DNA of 64,000 bases from DATFVJ01 sp963712955 (GCA_963712955.1 CAVQKF010000005.1:124001-188000), one strand, 5' to 3'. Positions 37,796-47,245 are shown, counted from the first letter of the stretch. The notes: generated by a model from the sequence alone, not told the origin. Program-made: numbers and translations.

Positions 37796-38169
37796 CAGCC
37801 AGTGTCGCGGGTCTTCAGCGCGGCAAGGGCGCGGCGCAGCACCTGCGCCTCGTCGTCGGAAACGGACCTGGCGAAGCGGGCAAGCGCGGCGGATCTGTCG
37901 CCCGTCTGGGCAAGCGCGCTGAGCATGAGCTCCGCGACATATGCCTCGCGGCTGGCGGTCGGCGTGTAACGCCAGGCCCGGCCGTCTCGCTCACGCCGTG
38001 CGAAGCCCTTCTTGGTGAGCCTGTCGAGGACCGTCATAACCGTGGTGTGGGCAAGTTCACGATCGGCGAGGCGCGCGCTTACCTGGCGGACGGTGAGTCC
38101 CTCCTCAACCTGCCAGAGCACATCCATGACCGCGCGTTCGAGGTCGCCGAGCCGGTTCACGGGTGCCAA
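37795..38169 (-). CDS. BlaI/MecI-family repressor
   Basis: The 124-residue winged-helix repressor has LGDLERAVMDVLWQVEEGLT and RQVSARLADRELAHTTVMTV, then LDRLTKKGFARRERDGRAWR, all typical of BlaI/CopY. The C-terminal helices dimerise; a family protease cuts there. It precedes and overlaps the M56 gene. In mycobacteria the same pair (BlaI-BlaR, Rv1846c/1845c) controls beta-lactamase and ATP synthase genes. No clear palindrome was assigned upstream. Confidence 0.88.
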   Translation of the reverse strand: MAPVNRLGDLERAVMDVLWQVEEGLTVRQVSARLADRELAHTTVMTVLDRLTKKGFARRERDGRAWRYTPTASREAYVAELMLSALAQTGDRSAALARFARSVSDDEAQVLRRALAALKTRDTG

Positions 38170-38262
38170 TGTACAGGCGATGCCGCGACGGCGGACAAGC
38201 GTGCCCCGGGTCCAGGGACAAGCCCGGGCGCCGGGGCACGCACACGCGGCAGGCGACCAGCG

Positions 38263-38586
38263 CTACCGCAGATAAGCGGGCAGGAAGGCTGGGCGGACGG
38301 CCGCCCGGCCCTGTGCTCGGCTCGCCGCGGCAGCCGCGGCAGCAGAGGCGGAGGGGACGGGCACGGGGAGCGGTTTGCATGTCGTGTCCCACGCGGCGTG
38401 CACGTCGCGCTTCGGCAGCTTGCCGCTCGTCAGATAGGCCGCGATCGTGCCGTCCACGCAGAGGTCACCTGACAGGGAGTCTGCGTGTGTGGTGCCGCCA
38501 GGTTCGGCGAGCAGGACCGCGTGCGGGAACAGCTTGCGCCTGTCCGACGAAAGGTGCGGACGAGACCGGTGCCCAAATCGTGACAA
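38263..38586 (-). pseudogene. C-terminal remnant of secreted alpha/beta hydrolase (TAP-like)
   Basis: About 100 codons read SSDRRKLFPHAVLLAEPGG, THADSLSGDLCVDGTIAAYL and TSGKLPKRDVHAAWDTTCKP. This matches the TAP-like C-terminal domain of secreted tripeptidyl-aminopeptidase-type hydrolases, with its final His region and conserved Cys pair. The catalytic N-terminal two-thirds are absent; upstream is the neighbouring TetR gene's end. It is a leftover fragment. Confidence 0.55.
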
Positions 38587-38632
38587 TCGGCGGGCTGATC
38601 GCCCGCCCGGCGGCCCCTGCGCGTGCGGGGGT

Positions 38633-39403
38633 TCAGCCGGGCCTTTGCGCTGGATAGTCCAGGCCGAGGACCTGGAGGATCTCCCTGAGCATTATCTCGA
38701 ACATGGGCTCACCATCGTCGAGGACCCAGTTCAGATGGCCGAATACTTCCAGGCTCACCATGCCGTAGAGCCGGGTCCAGCAATACACGAACGACAGCAG
38801 GGCGCCGACGGGAAACGCGGCCGCAGCGACCTGCAGGACGCGGCCGTTGGCCCCCACGCCATCGAGATAGCGGTCAAGCTGCGACCGCAAGTTTGGGTCG
38901 ATCTCCTCCGGTCCGGGCACGGGGAAGGGCTTCTTCAGCCACAGTTCGGCGTACAGCGCGAGGAAGGTATCACTGAACTTGCGGCCGCACTCATCCACGA
39001 CATCGTTCTGGTTAAGATCAACGCCGGGTAGCGGAGCGCCGAACACCAGCGCGAACTCGCGCTGATGATTCAGTGACCAGCGGCGGAATTCTCGCGCGGC
39101 CGCGATGAACTTCGCGGTGAGGCCGTCTGCCGCGGCGGCATCGATCGCCGCCTGGATGTCGTTGGCGATCTCGAGGAAGATGTCGCCGATCACGTTCCTG
39201 ATCAGTTCCTGATGACTGCCGAAGTACCTGTAGAGCGCGGGCGCGGTCATCCCCATGTCACGGGCGATCGCCCGCAGGGTCACGGCTTCGGGCCCCTCAT
39301 CCACAAGGATCTTGCGCGCGACCTGCTTGATCTCCTCGGTGGTCGCCGCGCGGACGCGGTCACGGCGGCTCACCACGCCCACCACGTCGGCTACCTGTTC
39401 CAC
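38633..39403 (-). CDS. TetR-family regulator divergent from MMPL transporter
   Basis: The 256-residue product has a TetR HTH at about 18-65 (VARKILVDEGPEAVTLRAIA, PALYRYFGSHQELIRNVIGD) and a WHG-type ligand domain with FRRWSLNHQREFALVFGAPLPG. GTG at 39403 follows AGGAGG. It is divergent from an MMPL gene across a 120-base region holding four GTTAAC-like half-sites, so it most likely represses that transporter and itself. Inducer unknown. Confidence 0.88.
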   Translation of the reverse strand: MEQVADVVGVVSRRDRVRAATTEEIKQVARKILVDEGPEAVTLRAIARDMGMTAPALYRYFGSHQELIRNVIGDIFLEIANDIQAAIDAAAADGLTAKFIAAAREFRRWSLNHQREFALVFGAPLPGVDLNQNDVVDECGRKFSDTFLALYAELWLKKPFPVPGPEEIDPNLRSQLDRYLDGVGANGRVLQVAAAAFPVGALLSFVYCWTRLYGMVSLEVFGHLNWVLDDGEPMFEIMLREILQVLGLDYPAQRPG

Positions 39404-39422
39404 CCCTGCCTCCTAAACGGCC

Positions 39423-39500
39423 TTGACACTAGTTAACACTGTATGCGAAGTTAACAGCAGCTGCTAATTAACACCGTTTACTAAGTTAACCACTGGTAAC
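39423..39500. promoter_or_regulatory. Multi-site operator between TetR and MMPL genes
   Basis: Four (G/A)TTAAC motifs start at 39432, 39450, 39467 and 39485, spaced 18, 17 and 18 bases, in an AT-rich island between divergent genes. The middle pair frames GTTAACAGCAGCTGCTAATT, close to a palindrome. A TTGACA-like -35 is at 39423. The spacing suggests two TetR dimers bound on the same DNA face. Confidence 0.65.
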
Positions 39501-39522
39501 AAGCCTACTCATGGAGGGACAG

Positions 39523-41718
39523 ATGTTCGAGGCTTGGGGACGCATCATCCAGCGTCGGCGCTGGCTCGTCCTGGCAATCGGCCTGATCGGGGTGGCAATC
39601 GCCACCGTCTGGGGGACCGGCGTGTTCCGGTCCCTTCAGTCGTCGGGCGGGTTCGCCGCGCCGAAAAGCCAGAGCCAGACGGCCAGCAATGTGATCACCC
39701 ACGCGTTAGGCCGGGACGACGCGGACGTGGTCGTGCTGTACCGTAGCCCTGGCAAGACCGTGGACGACCCGTCCTACCGCACCGCGGTCACGGGCAGTCT
39801 TGCCGCGCTTCCGAGGGCGGAGGTGGCGTCCGAGCAGACTTACTGGTCCACCGGTTCGGCGCAGTTCGTCAGCGCGGACCGGCGGGAGACCTACGCCGTG
39901 ATCCAGTTGAAGGGCACAGACGACAGCGCGCGCCAGAAGGACTTTGACGCGATCAAAGGCCGGCTCGCCGTGCCGGGCCTGCGGACCGAGGTGGGCGGCC
40001 TTGTTCCCGCCAACGAGGCAATCCAGAAGCAGGTCAGCGCTGACGTCAGCAAGGCCGAGCAATTCTCCATGCCCGTGCTGCTCATCCTGCTTACCGTCAT
40101 CTTCGGCAGCCTGGCCGCCGCCAGCCTGCCGCTCGCGATAGGCGGTATCGCCATTCTCGGGTCGTTCACCGCGCTGCGGCTGCTGACCCTGGCCACGCCC
40201 GTGTCGATCTTCTCGATCAACATCACGACAATTCTTGGACTCGGCCTGGCAATCGACTACGGCCTGTTCATGGTTGTCAGGTTCCGCGAGGAGTTGCACC
40301 GGCAGGCGACGGTGGAGGACGCGCTCGCGCGGACCGTGGCCACAGCGGGGCGCACCGTCGCTGTCTCCGGGGTCACGGTCGCCGTGGCGCTGTCCAGCCT
40401 GATCCTGTTCCCCGAGACGTTCCTGCGGTCGATGGGCTATGGCGGTGTCGCGACCGTCGTGGTGGACATGCTCGCCGCGCTCACAATCATGCCCGCGCTG
40501 CTCGCGGTGCTCGGTCACCGGGTCAACTCGCTCCGGGTGCGGCGCGCCGTCAGGCGCCCGCCGCGCGCCGAGGGCAGCGGCGGCTGGTATCGCATCGCGC
40601 AGAGCGTGATGCGCCGTCCGCTCGCCTACGCCGTCGTGATCGTCGCCGCGCTGCTCGTGCTCGGTGCACCGTTCCTCAAGATCACCTGGGGAGGCACGGA
40701 CGCGCGCGTGCTTCCCACGAGCGCGCAGCCCCGGCAGGTCGCCGACGCGGCGAACCGCGACTTCCCCGCCAACTCGACCAGCCCCATCGAAGCGGCCGTC
40801 GAGCTACCCGGCCCTGCCGCGGCGCCGGCACAGCGTGCCGCGCTCGCCGCGTACGTCGCACGCCTGGATCACGTCCCCGGTGTCAGGGCGGCGCGGGTGA
40901 CCGGTGCCGCGGGGAGCGTCGCACGTATCGACATGCGCTATCGGCCTGACCCGGAGTCCGCGCAGGCACGCAGGATCGTCGCGGCGGTGCGGGAGGTCCG
41001 GCCCCCGGCCGGCGCACGTGTGTACATCGGCGGCGTCACCGCCCAGCTTGCCGACGAGCTCGCAAGCCTGGGGCACACCCTGCCGTGGATGGCGCTGATG
41101 GTCGCCATCGCCACATTCGTACTGCTGTTCCTGGCATTCGGATCGGTCGTCCTGCCCATCAAGGCGATCGTGATGAACGTGCTGTCACTAGCGGCGACGT
41201 TCGGCGCGGTCGTCTGGATCTTCCAGCAAGGCCACCTGTCCGGCTTGCTGGCATTCACGCCGAGTGGCTGGATCGACCCGACCATGCCGATCCTCATGCT
41301 CGCGGTCATCTTCGGGCTGTCCATGGACTACGAGGTGTTCCTGCTGTCGAGGATCCGCGAACGTTACGACGTCACGGGTGACAACGCCGCGGCCGTGGCC
41401 GGCGGCCTGCAGCGCACGGGCGGCGTCATCACGAGCGCCGCGCTGCTCCTGATCATCGTGATCGGGGCCTTCTCCACGTCCGGCATCGGTTTCATCAAGC
41501 TCATCGGGGTTGGCATGATCATCGCTTTGGTGATCGACGCGAGCATCGTGCGCGTGCTGCTCGTGCCGGCGACCATGCGGCTGCTCGGCCGCGCCAACTG
41601 GTGGGCTCCAGGGCCGCTGGGCCGCGTCTACGCGCGTTACGGCCTGCGCGAGGGCGAACCGGCCGAGGCCGGGCCACGCGTCACCGAGCCACGCGTCACC
41701 GAGCCCGCGGTGACCTGA
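39523..41718 (+). CDS. MMPL/RND-family membrane transporter
   Basis: The 731-residue product has twelve predicted membrane helices in two MMPL halves: a first helix WLVLAIGLIGVAIATVWG, an external loop (about 45-165), five helices containing GLGLAIDYGLFMVVRFREEL with proton-relay Asp-Tyr, and a second half ending with VIFGLSMDYEVFLLSRIRER. These export lipids or drugs in actinomycetes. ATG 39523 with GGAGGG upstream is favoured over ATG 39511. A terminal repeat of EPRVTEP-type residues follows the last helix. Controlled by the divergent TetR. Confidence 0.92.
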   Translation: MFEAWGRIIQRRRWLVLAIGLIGVAIATVWGTGVFRSLQSSGGFAAPKSQSQTASNVITHALGRDDADVVVLYRSPGKTVDDPSYRTAVTGSLAALPRAEVASEQTYWSTGSAQFVSADRRETYAVIQLKGTDDSARQKDFDAIKGRLAVPGLRTEVGGLVPANEAIQKQVSADVSKAEQFSMPVLLILLTVIFGSLAAASLPLAIGGIAILGSFTALRLLTLATPVSIFSINITTILGLGLAIDYGLFMVVRFREELHRQATVEDALARTVATAGRTVAVSGVTVAVALSSLILFPETFLRSMGYGGVATVVVDMLAALTIMPALLAVLGHRVNSLRVRRAVRRPPRAEGSGGWYRIAQSVMRRPLAYAVVIVAALLVLGAPFLKITWGGTDARVLPTSAQPRQVADAANRDFPANSTSPIEAAVELPGPAAAPAQRAALAAYVARLDHVPGVRAARVTGAAGSVARIDMRYRPDPESAQARRIVAAVREVRPPAGARVYIGGVTAQLADELASLGHTLPWMALMVAIATFVLLFLAFGSVVLPIKAIVMNVLSLAATFGAVVWIFQQGHLSGLLAFTPSGWIDPTMPILMLAVIFGLSMDYEVFLLSRIRERYDVTGDNAAAVAGGLQRTGGVITSAALLLIIVIGAFSTSGIGFIKLIGVGMIIALVIDASIVRVLLVPATMRLLGRANWWAPGPLGRVYARYGLREGEPAEAGPRVTEPRVTEPAVT

Positions 41719-41768
41719 CCGGTCCTTCGCGGCTCGTTTCGCCCGGCTCCAGGGGGGCCGGGCGGGCA

Positions 41769-41801
41769 GCGGCCCCGCATCCGGAACGGGTGCGGGGCCG
41801 C
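41769..41801 (+). terminator. Terminator after MMPL gene
   Basis: Perfect 11-bp inverted repeat GCGGCCCCGCA (41769-41779) / TGCGGGGCCGC (41791-41801), loop 11 bases, 50 bases past the MMPL stop, without a U-run. Confidence 0.75.
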
Positions 41802-41874
41802 CCCTCGTCCCACGCCGCTGCGCCGGGCGTCGTCCCGCGGGCCGTTCGCGGCTTCGGACGCCGCTTGCCTTATC

Positions 41875-42405
41875 GTGGCCGATGTGGCGATAACGCTGGT
41901 GCTTGGCGATATCACGGAGCAGCGGGCGGACGCGATCGTCAACGCCGCCAACTCCTCACTGCTCGGCGGTGGCGGGGTGGACGGTGCGATTCACAGACGC
42001 GGCGGCCCCGCGATCCTGGCCGCGTGCCGTGAGCTGCGCGCCGGTGCGTACAGTGGCGGACTGCCCGTGGGTCAGGCCATCGCCACCACCGCGGGCCGGC
42101 TGGCCGCGAGGTGGGTGATCCACACGGTGGGGCCCGTCTACTCCGCCGGTGAGGACAGGTCGCACCTGCTCGCCTCGTGTTACAGGGAATCCCTGCGGGT
42201 CGCCGATGAGCTCGGCGCGCGCAGCGTCGCCTTCCCCGCCGTGTCCGCCGGAATCTTCGGATGGCCGCTTGAAGACGCGGCACGGATCGCGGTCGCGGCC
42301 GTGAACGGCACACCGAGCGGCATAGAGGATGCGCGGTTCGTGCTGTTCGGCGCGGATGTTTTCGCCGCTTTCGAGCGTGCGCTCGCCGCGCAGCCGCCCG
42401 GCTGA
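41875..42405 (+). CDS. Macrodomain protein (ADP-ribose deacetylase/hydrolase type)
   Basis: The 176-residue single-domain protein has the macrodomain core: LVLGDITEQRADAIVNAANS (about 8-27), LLGGGGVDGAIHRRGGP, VIHTVGPVYSAG and VAFPAVSAGIFGWPLEDAA. The NAAN and GGGVDGAIH residues line the ADP-ribose site. It resembles the YmdB/MacroD group that removes ADP-ribose or deacetylates OAADPr. GTG at 41875; another GTG three codons in is possible. Faces an YbjN gene convergently. Confidence 0.9.
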   Translation: MADVAITLVLGDITEQRADAIVNAANSSLLGGGGVDGAIHRRGGPAILAACRELRAGAYSGGLPVGQAIATTAGRLAARWVIHTVGPVYSAGEDRSHLLASCYRESLRVADELGARSVAFPAVSAGIFGWPLEDAARIAVAAVNGTPSGIEDARFVLFGADVFAAFERALAAQPPG

Positions 42406-42474
42406 CGGGACTGACCGGCCACCTGGCTGACAGGCCTGGGACCACCATCACGGTGTTGGCCTCACGCTCGGCAA

Positions 42475-42987
42475 TCAGCCACCGGCATCGGGATCTGCGA
42501 AGCGGGCGAACGCGCGGAGGTTGGCGAGGCTCTCGCCGCGTTTGGCCCGCCACGCCCACTCCCTGCGGATCGACGACGCGAAGCCGATTTCGAGAGCAGT
42601 GTCGAAATTTTCGTCGGCGTACGTCAGCACGCACCCTAGCAGCCGGTCGATATCGTCAGGTGTCACCGCCCGCAGCGGCAGCCTCCCGACCAGATACACA
42701 TCGCCCACAGGGTCGAGTGCGAAATGCACGCCGAACGTCCGCCCGTTGCGTTCGAGCAGGAACCGGTAGAAGCGCGCGTGATTCTCGTCCGGCTGCCTGC
42801 AGAAGAACGCCTCCACGTGCAGGCTGTGCGTGCCCAGAGTGAGCCACGTCATGGTCGCAAGCTTGTGCTCGCCCTCCAGCCTGGCCAGGTACACGCCAGG
42901 CTTCGGGTTCTCGTACGCAATCCCGGACCCGGTGAGCGCACCCTCGATCACGGCAGGGGCGTCGTCACCACCTGGGCCGGGCGTCAC
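42475..42987 (-). CDS. YbjN-domain protein
   Basis: The 170-residue product carries a YbjN/type-III-chaperone-like domain: VIEGALTGSGIAYENPKPGV, LGTHSLHVEAFFCRQPDEN and LDPVGDVYLVGRLPLRAVTP. In Actinobacteria a YbjN gene is often tied to mshA and gpm, as here. It starts within the end of mshA (ATGA overlap), so they form an operon with mshA first. Probable chaperone or regulatory role; not demonstrated. Confidence 0.87.
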   Translation of the reverse strand: MTPGPGGDDAPAVIEGALTGSGIAYENPKPGVYLARLEGEHKLATMTWLTLGTHSLHVEAFFCRQPDENHARFYRFLLERNGRTFGVHFALDPVGDVYLVGRLPLRAVTPDDIDRLLGCVLTYADENFDTALEIGFASSIRREWAWRAKRGESLANLRAFARFADPDAGG

Positions 42988-44255
42988 GCGTCCACCGCGG
43001 CCGCGACATGCTCCTCCATGGCCCCGGTATACACCTTGAGCAGGCGGTCGACGGTGTCAGCCCAGCCAAACTGTGACGCATGCGCGATCGCTCCACGCCG
43101 CAGCCGCCGGAGCCGCCGGGGGGCTGCGGCCAGGTCGCGGAGCACACGCGCGTAATCGGCCGGGTCATGCCCCGCCACCAGGACGCCAGACACTCCGTCC
43201 CGCACCGCCGTGCGCAACCCACCGGCCGCCGCCGCGACCACGGGCGTCCCGCACGCCTGCGCTTCCACCGCCACCAAGCCGAACGACTCCGAGTATGACG
43301 GCACCACGACCGCCGTCGCCGCCCGGTACCAGTCGGCGAGTTCGAACTGCGGGCACGGCGGTTCGAGGCGCACCAGGTCGGCGATGCCGAGCCCGGCGGA
43401 AAGCTCGCTCAGCCTGTCAGGATCGGCACGGCCTGACCCGCTCGGGCCACCGACAAACGCGATCACAAGCCTGCCCGCGAGGCCGGGATCCTCGCGGATC
43501 ATCCGTGCTGCCGCGCGCAGCAGCACGTCGGGTCCCTTCAGCGGCTGCACCCGCCCGGCGAAAAGCAGCACCACCGCATCGGTCGGCAGGCCCAGCCTGC
43601 GCCGCGCGGCGCCGCGCGAGCCCGGCCTGAAGACAGCGAGGTCGACGCCGGGGCTGACGGTACCCACCCGGGCCGGGTCCGCGTCGTAGAGCGCGATGAG
43701 CTGATCTGCCTCCTGCGACGTGTTGGCGACGAGCCGGTCCGCCGCCGCGACGACCTCGGTCTCACCCCGGATCCTCATCTGTGGCTCTGGTGCGTCGCCC
43801 GCCGCGAGAGCGCCGTTCTTGACCTTGCTCAGGGTGTGCATCGACTGCACGAGCGGGACGCCCCAGCGTTCCTTGGCCACGGCCCCGACCTGCCCGGACA
43901 GCCAGTAGTGCGCGTGCACGAGATCGTACCTGCCCGGCTCGTAGGCCGCCTCAGTGCGCAGCACGCCGAAAGTGAAGTGGCAAAGTTCCCCAGGCAGATC
44001 GCTCTTGTCGAGTTCCTCGAACGGGCCAGCGACCACATGCCTGACGAGCACACCAGGAGCCAGTTCCGCGACGGGCGGTGCGTCACGGGACACCGCGCGG
44101 GTGAAGATGTCGACCTCGACGCCGAGTGCCGCCAGGCGTTTGCTGACCTCGACGACGTACACGTTGAGGCCACCCGCATCGCCGGTGCCCGGCTGGTCAA
44201 ATGGCGACGTGTGCACGCTGATAGTCGCGATCCGCCTTGGGGAGTGCCGCCGCAC
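42984..44255 (-). CDS. mshA: D-inositol-3-phosphate glycosyltransferase MshA
   Basis: The 423-residue GT-B enzyme transfers GlcNAc from UDP-GlcNAc to inositol-3-phosphate, first step of mycothiol, the thiol of actinomycetes. Seen: VHTSPFDQPGTGDAGGLNVY at the N-terminus, DLVHAHYWLSGQVG, LVQSMHTLSKVKN, AGRVQPLKGPDVLL, and the E-X7-E motif SYSESFGLVAVEAQACG. The GTG/ATG at 44255 fits the family start. Operon with YbjN; divergent from gpm across 240 bases. Confidence 0.95.
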   Translation of the reverse strand: MRRHSPRRIATISVHTSPFDQPGTGDAGGLNVYVVEVSKRLAALGVEVDIFTRAVSRDAPPVAELAPGVLVRHVVAGPFEELDKSDLPGELCHFTFGVLRTEAAYEPGRYDLVHAHYWLSGQVGAVAKERWGVPLVQSMHTLSKVKNGALAAGDAPEPQMRIRGETEVVAAADRLVANTSQEADQLIALYDADPARVGTVSPGVDLAVFRPGSRGAARRRLGLPTDAVVLLFAGRVQPLKGPDVLLRAAARMIREDPGLAGRLVIAFVGGPSGSGRADPDRLSELSAGLGIADLVRLEPPCPQFELADWYRAATAVVVPSYSESFGLVAVEAQACGTPVVAAAAGGLRTAVRDGVSGVLVAGHDPADYARVLRDLAAAPRRLRRLRRGAIAHASQFGWADTVDRLLKVYTGAMEEHVAAAVDA

Positions 44256-44496
44256 GGCGATTCACCTCCACTCACCTCGGCATGGGCAACCGCCACGTCC
44301 AACCGCGCTGCGGCGCGCCGTGTTCCCGTGCCTGGTGACCGCCACGCAGCCGTGAAGCGGCGGCAGCCCGGGGACGACACCCGGTACCCGCGTCAGGGGC
44401 GCAGGCCAGCCGGCCCCGCGCAGCCGTTAGGGATCCGATTGATGCCCCTTTGCCTGCCGTGCGTTACGCCGGGCATGGCGGATAGGCTGTCTCAAC

Positions 44497-45237
44497 GTGG
44501 GAACCTTGGTGCTGCTTCGGCATGGCGAGAGCGTATGGAACGCCGACGGCCTCTTCACCGGCTGGGTCGACGTCGGACTTTCCGCGAAGGGCGAGGCCGA
44601 GGCCGACACCGGTGGGAAGCTGCTACGTGATGCGGGCGTGCGGCCAGGCATCGTGCACACGTCGGTCCTCACCCGCGCCATCCAGACCGCGAACATCTCG
44701 CTGGACACCGCCGGGCTCGGGTGGCTGCCCTTGCGCCGCTCCTGGCGCCTCAACGAGCGGCATTACGGCGCGCTGCAGGGCAAGAACAAGGCGCAGACCC
44801 GCAGCGAGTTCGGCGACGAGCAGTTCATGCTGTGGCGCCGTTCCTACGATATCCCGCCGCCGCCCCTGCCTGACGATGATCCGCTCTCGCCGGTTGGTGA
44901 CCCGAGGTACTCCACGCTGCCGCCCGAGCTGATCCCGCGCGCCGAATGCCTCAAGGACGTGCTGATACGCATGCTGCCTTACTGGTACGACGGGATCGTG
45001 CCTGACCTCGCCGCGGGCCTGACAGTGCTGGTCGTTGCGCACGGCAACTCGCTTCGAGCGCTGGTCAAGCATCTGGACGGCATCGGCGACGAGGATATCG
45101 CCGGGCTCAACATCCCGACGGGGATCCCGCTTGCATACGAGCTCGACGCCGACTTCCGGCCGGTCCGGCCCGGTGAGTATCTCGATCCAAATGCGGCCGC
45201 TGAGGCGGTTGAGGCGGTGCGCAACCAGGGCCGGTAG
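44497..45237 (+). CDS. gpmA: 2,3-bisphosphoglycerate-dependent phosphoglycerate mutase
   Basis: The 246-residue glycolytic enzyme interconverts 3- and 2-phosphoglycerate. Phosphohistidine is in LLRHGESVWNADGLFTGW (residues 6-23). Further sites are ERHYGALQGKNKAQT and AHGNSLRALVKHLDG with second His. Length matches actinobacterial Gpm1. GTG start at 44497 with no strong ribosome site. It lies upstream of senX3-regX3, the classical mycobacterial order gpm1-senX3-regX3. Confidence 0.96.
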   Translation: MGTLVLLRHGESVWNADGLFTGWVDVGLSAKGEAEADTGGKLLRDAGVRPGIVHTSVLTRAIQTANISLDTAGLGWLPLRRSWRLNERHYGALQGKNKAQTRSEFGDEQFMLWRRSYDIPPPPLPDDDPLSPVGDPRYSTLPPELIPRAECLKDVLIRMLPYWYDGIVPDLAAGLTVLVVAHGNSLRALVKHLDGIGDEDIAGLNIPTGIPLAYELDADFRPVRPGEYLDPNAAAEAVEAVRNQGR

Positions 45238-45356
45238 CAAGCCGGTGGCCACTTAGGCGAACCCGTCCTGACCGGACAGTGAATTCATCCCAAATTACCC
45301 CAGCGCCGGAGGTTGGCTGTTGCCTGGTCAGGCCACCATCCGCATACCATCGAGAC

Positions 45357-46562
45357 GTGAGCGTCGAGCTGGTGGCAGCCATCGCGGCGATGGCCGGCCT
45401 TGCAGCGGGCGCAGCCGCAGTTCTCGCCGTGAGGCCGGTGAGCCATCGCCGCGAACTGCGAGAGGGGACGTTGCAGCAGGTCCGGCTGCCGCAAGGCGTC
45501 GCCTCCGTGCTTTCCGTGCTGCCCTCCTCCGCCGTTGTCGTGGATCACGAGGATCGCGTGCTCCGTGCGAGTTCCGCGGCGCGCGCGTCCGGTCTTATCA
45601 AAGGGGACCAGCTCGTCGTCGGTGAGCTGATCGCGCTGGCCCGTCAGGTACGCAGGGACGGCCAGATCAGGGAGACCGAGATCGACGTGCCCAACCGCAA
45701 GTTCGGCGGCAGGACCACCAGCTTCGCCGTACGGGTCGCGCCGCTCGGCGCTCAGTTCGCCGGTGGTGGCCTGGTGCTTGTGCTCGCCGATGACCAGACG
45801 GAGAGCCGCCGGGTGGAGGCGGTCCGCCGTGACTTCGTGGCCAACGTCAGCCACGAGCTGAAGACGCCGGTCGGCGCGCTCGCGCTGCTCGCAGAGGCCA
45901 CCGAGGAGGCGGCGGACGACCCTGAGGCGGTGAGCCGCTTCGCTGGCCGGATGCGCCAGGAGGCTGCCAGGCTCACCGTGCTCGTCAGGGACCTGATCAC
46001 ACTGACGAGGATCCAGAGCGCCGAGCCTGTGACCGACGCGAGGCCGGTTGACATCGGAGCGGTCGTGACCGAGGCTATCGACCGGTGCCGGATGAAGGCG
46101 AACAAGCAGGGCATCACGCTTGCCTCGGGCGGCCACCAGGACCTGTACGTGCTCGGCGACGAGGACATGCTGGTCACGGCGTTGCGCAACCTGATCGAGA
46201 ACGCGGTCGCCTACAGCCCGGAACGCACCCGTGTGGTGATCTCCACGCAGCGTTCTGGCAAGAAGGCCGAGATCAGCGTCGCCGACCAGGGCATCGGTAT
46301 CCCTGAGCGGGATCTGGAGCGAATCTTCGAACGCTTCTACCGGGTTGATCCGGCCCGCTCGCGCGCAACCGGCGGCACCGGGCTTGGCCTTGCCATCGTG
46401 AAGCATGTGACGGCCGCGCATGGCGGCAAGGTCAAGGTCTGGAGCAAAGAAGGCGCTGGCTCCACCTTCACCCTCCGGCTTCCCCTGCACCAGCAGGCGG
46501 AACTTAGCAGGAACGGCGACCAGGCCGCCGCTGCGCAACCCCCATGGGAGGCGGTCAAGTGA
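45357..46562 (+). CDS. senX3: Sensor histidine kinase SenX3
   Basis: The 401-residue product senses phosphate limitation in mycobacteria. One N-terminal membrane helix (LVAAIAAMAGLAAGAAAVLA) and a PAS-like region (about 40-140) precede the H-box FVANVSHELKTPVGALALLA (phospho-His), N-box LRNLIENAVAYSPE, G1 VADQGIGIPER, F-box ERFYRV and G2 GTGLGLAIVKH. GTG at 45357 is favoured; it is preceded by a CATACC-like -10, suggesting a leaderless mRNA. Its TGA overlaps regX3's GTG by four bases. Confidence 0.93.
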   Translation: MSVELVAAIAAMAGLAAGAAAVLAVRPVSHRRELREGTLQQVRLPQGVASVLSVLPSSAVVVDHEDRVLRASSAARASGLIKGDQLVVGELIALARQVRRDGQIRETEIDVPNRKFGGRTTSFAVRVAPLGAQFAGGGLVLVLADDQTESRRVEAVRRDFVANVSHELKTPVGALALLAEATEEAADDPEAVSRFAGRMRQEAARLTVLVRDLITLTRIQSAEPVTDARPVDIGAVVTEAIDRCRMKANKQGITLASGGHQDLYVLGDEDMLVTALRNLIENAVAYSPERTRVVISTQRSGKKAEISVADQGIGIPERDLERIFERFYRVDPARSRATGGTGLGLAIVKHVTAAHGGKVKVWSKEGAGSTFTLRLPLHQQAELSRNGDQAAAAQPPWEAVK

Positions 46563-47245
46563 CGCGCGTACTTGTCGTCGAGGATGAGGAGTCGTTCAGC
46601 GACGCCCTTTCTTACATGCTCCGCAGGGAGGGTTTCGAGGTCGCCGTCTGCCCGACAGGCCCCGACGCGCTCGACACGTTCGGTCGCAGCGGGGCTGACC
46701 TGGTGCTGCTCGATCTCATGCTCCCTGGGCTGCCTGGCACCGAGGTGTGCAGGACCCTCCGGCAGCGGTCGAACGTGCCGGTGATCATGCTCACAGCCAA
46801 GGACACCGAGGTTGACAAGGTAGTCGGGCTCGAGCTCGGCGCCGACGACTACGTGACAAAGCCATTCTCCTCGCGTGAGCTTGTCGCCAGGATCCGTGCC
46901 GTGCTGCGCCGCCAGGGCGAGACCGAGGAACTGCTTGCGGCCACCCTGGAGGCAGGCCCGGTTCGGATGGACGTGGACAGGCACGTGGTCACCGTGCGCG
47001 GCAAGCAGGTCCAAATGCCGCTCAAGGAGTTCGAGCTGCTCGAAGTGCTGCTGCGCAACGCCGACCGGGTGCTGACCCGCATGCAGCTCATCGACCGTGT
47101 CTGGGGTGTCGACTACGTCGGTGACACCAAGACGCTCGACGTGCATGTCAAGCGGTTGCGGGCGAAGATCGAGATGGACCCCGCCAACCCGCGGCACATC
47201 ATCACAGTCCGCGGGCTTGGCTACAAATTCGAGTCCGCCTCCTGA
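46559..47245 (+). CDS. regX3: Response regulator RegX3
   Basis: The 228-residue OmpR-type regulator has the receiver motif VLVVEDEESFSDALSYML, phospho-Asp in LVLLDLMLPGLPG, and K in MLTAKDTEVDKVVG. The winged helix at the end is FELLEVLLRNADRVLTRMQL with KTLDVHVKRLRAKIE. Partner of SenX3, controlling phosphate-responsive genes. Starts at GTG 46559, overlapping senX3 (GTGA). Convergent with a lipoprotein gene. Confidence 0.95.
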   Translation: MTRVLVVEDEESFSDALSYMLRREGFEVAVCPTGPDALDTFGRSGADLVLLDLMLPGLPGTEVCRTLRQRSNVPVIMLTAKDTEVDKVVGLELGADDYVTKPFSSRELVARIRAVLRRQGETEELLAATLEAGPVRMDVDRHVVTVRGKQVQMPLKEFELLEVLLRNADRVLTRMQLIDRVWGVDYVGDTKTLDVHVKRLRAKIEMDPANPRHIITVRGLGYKFESAS

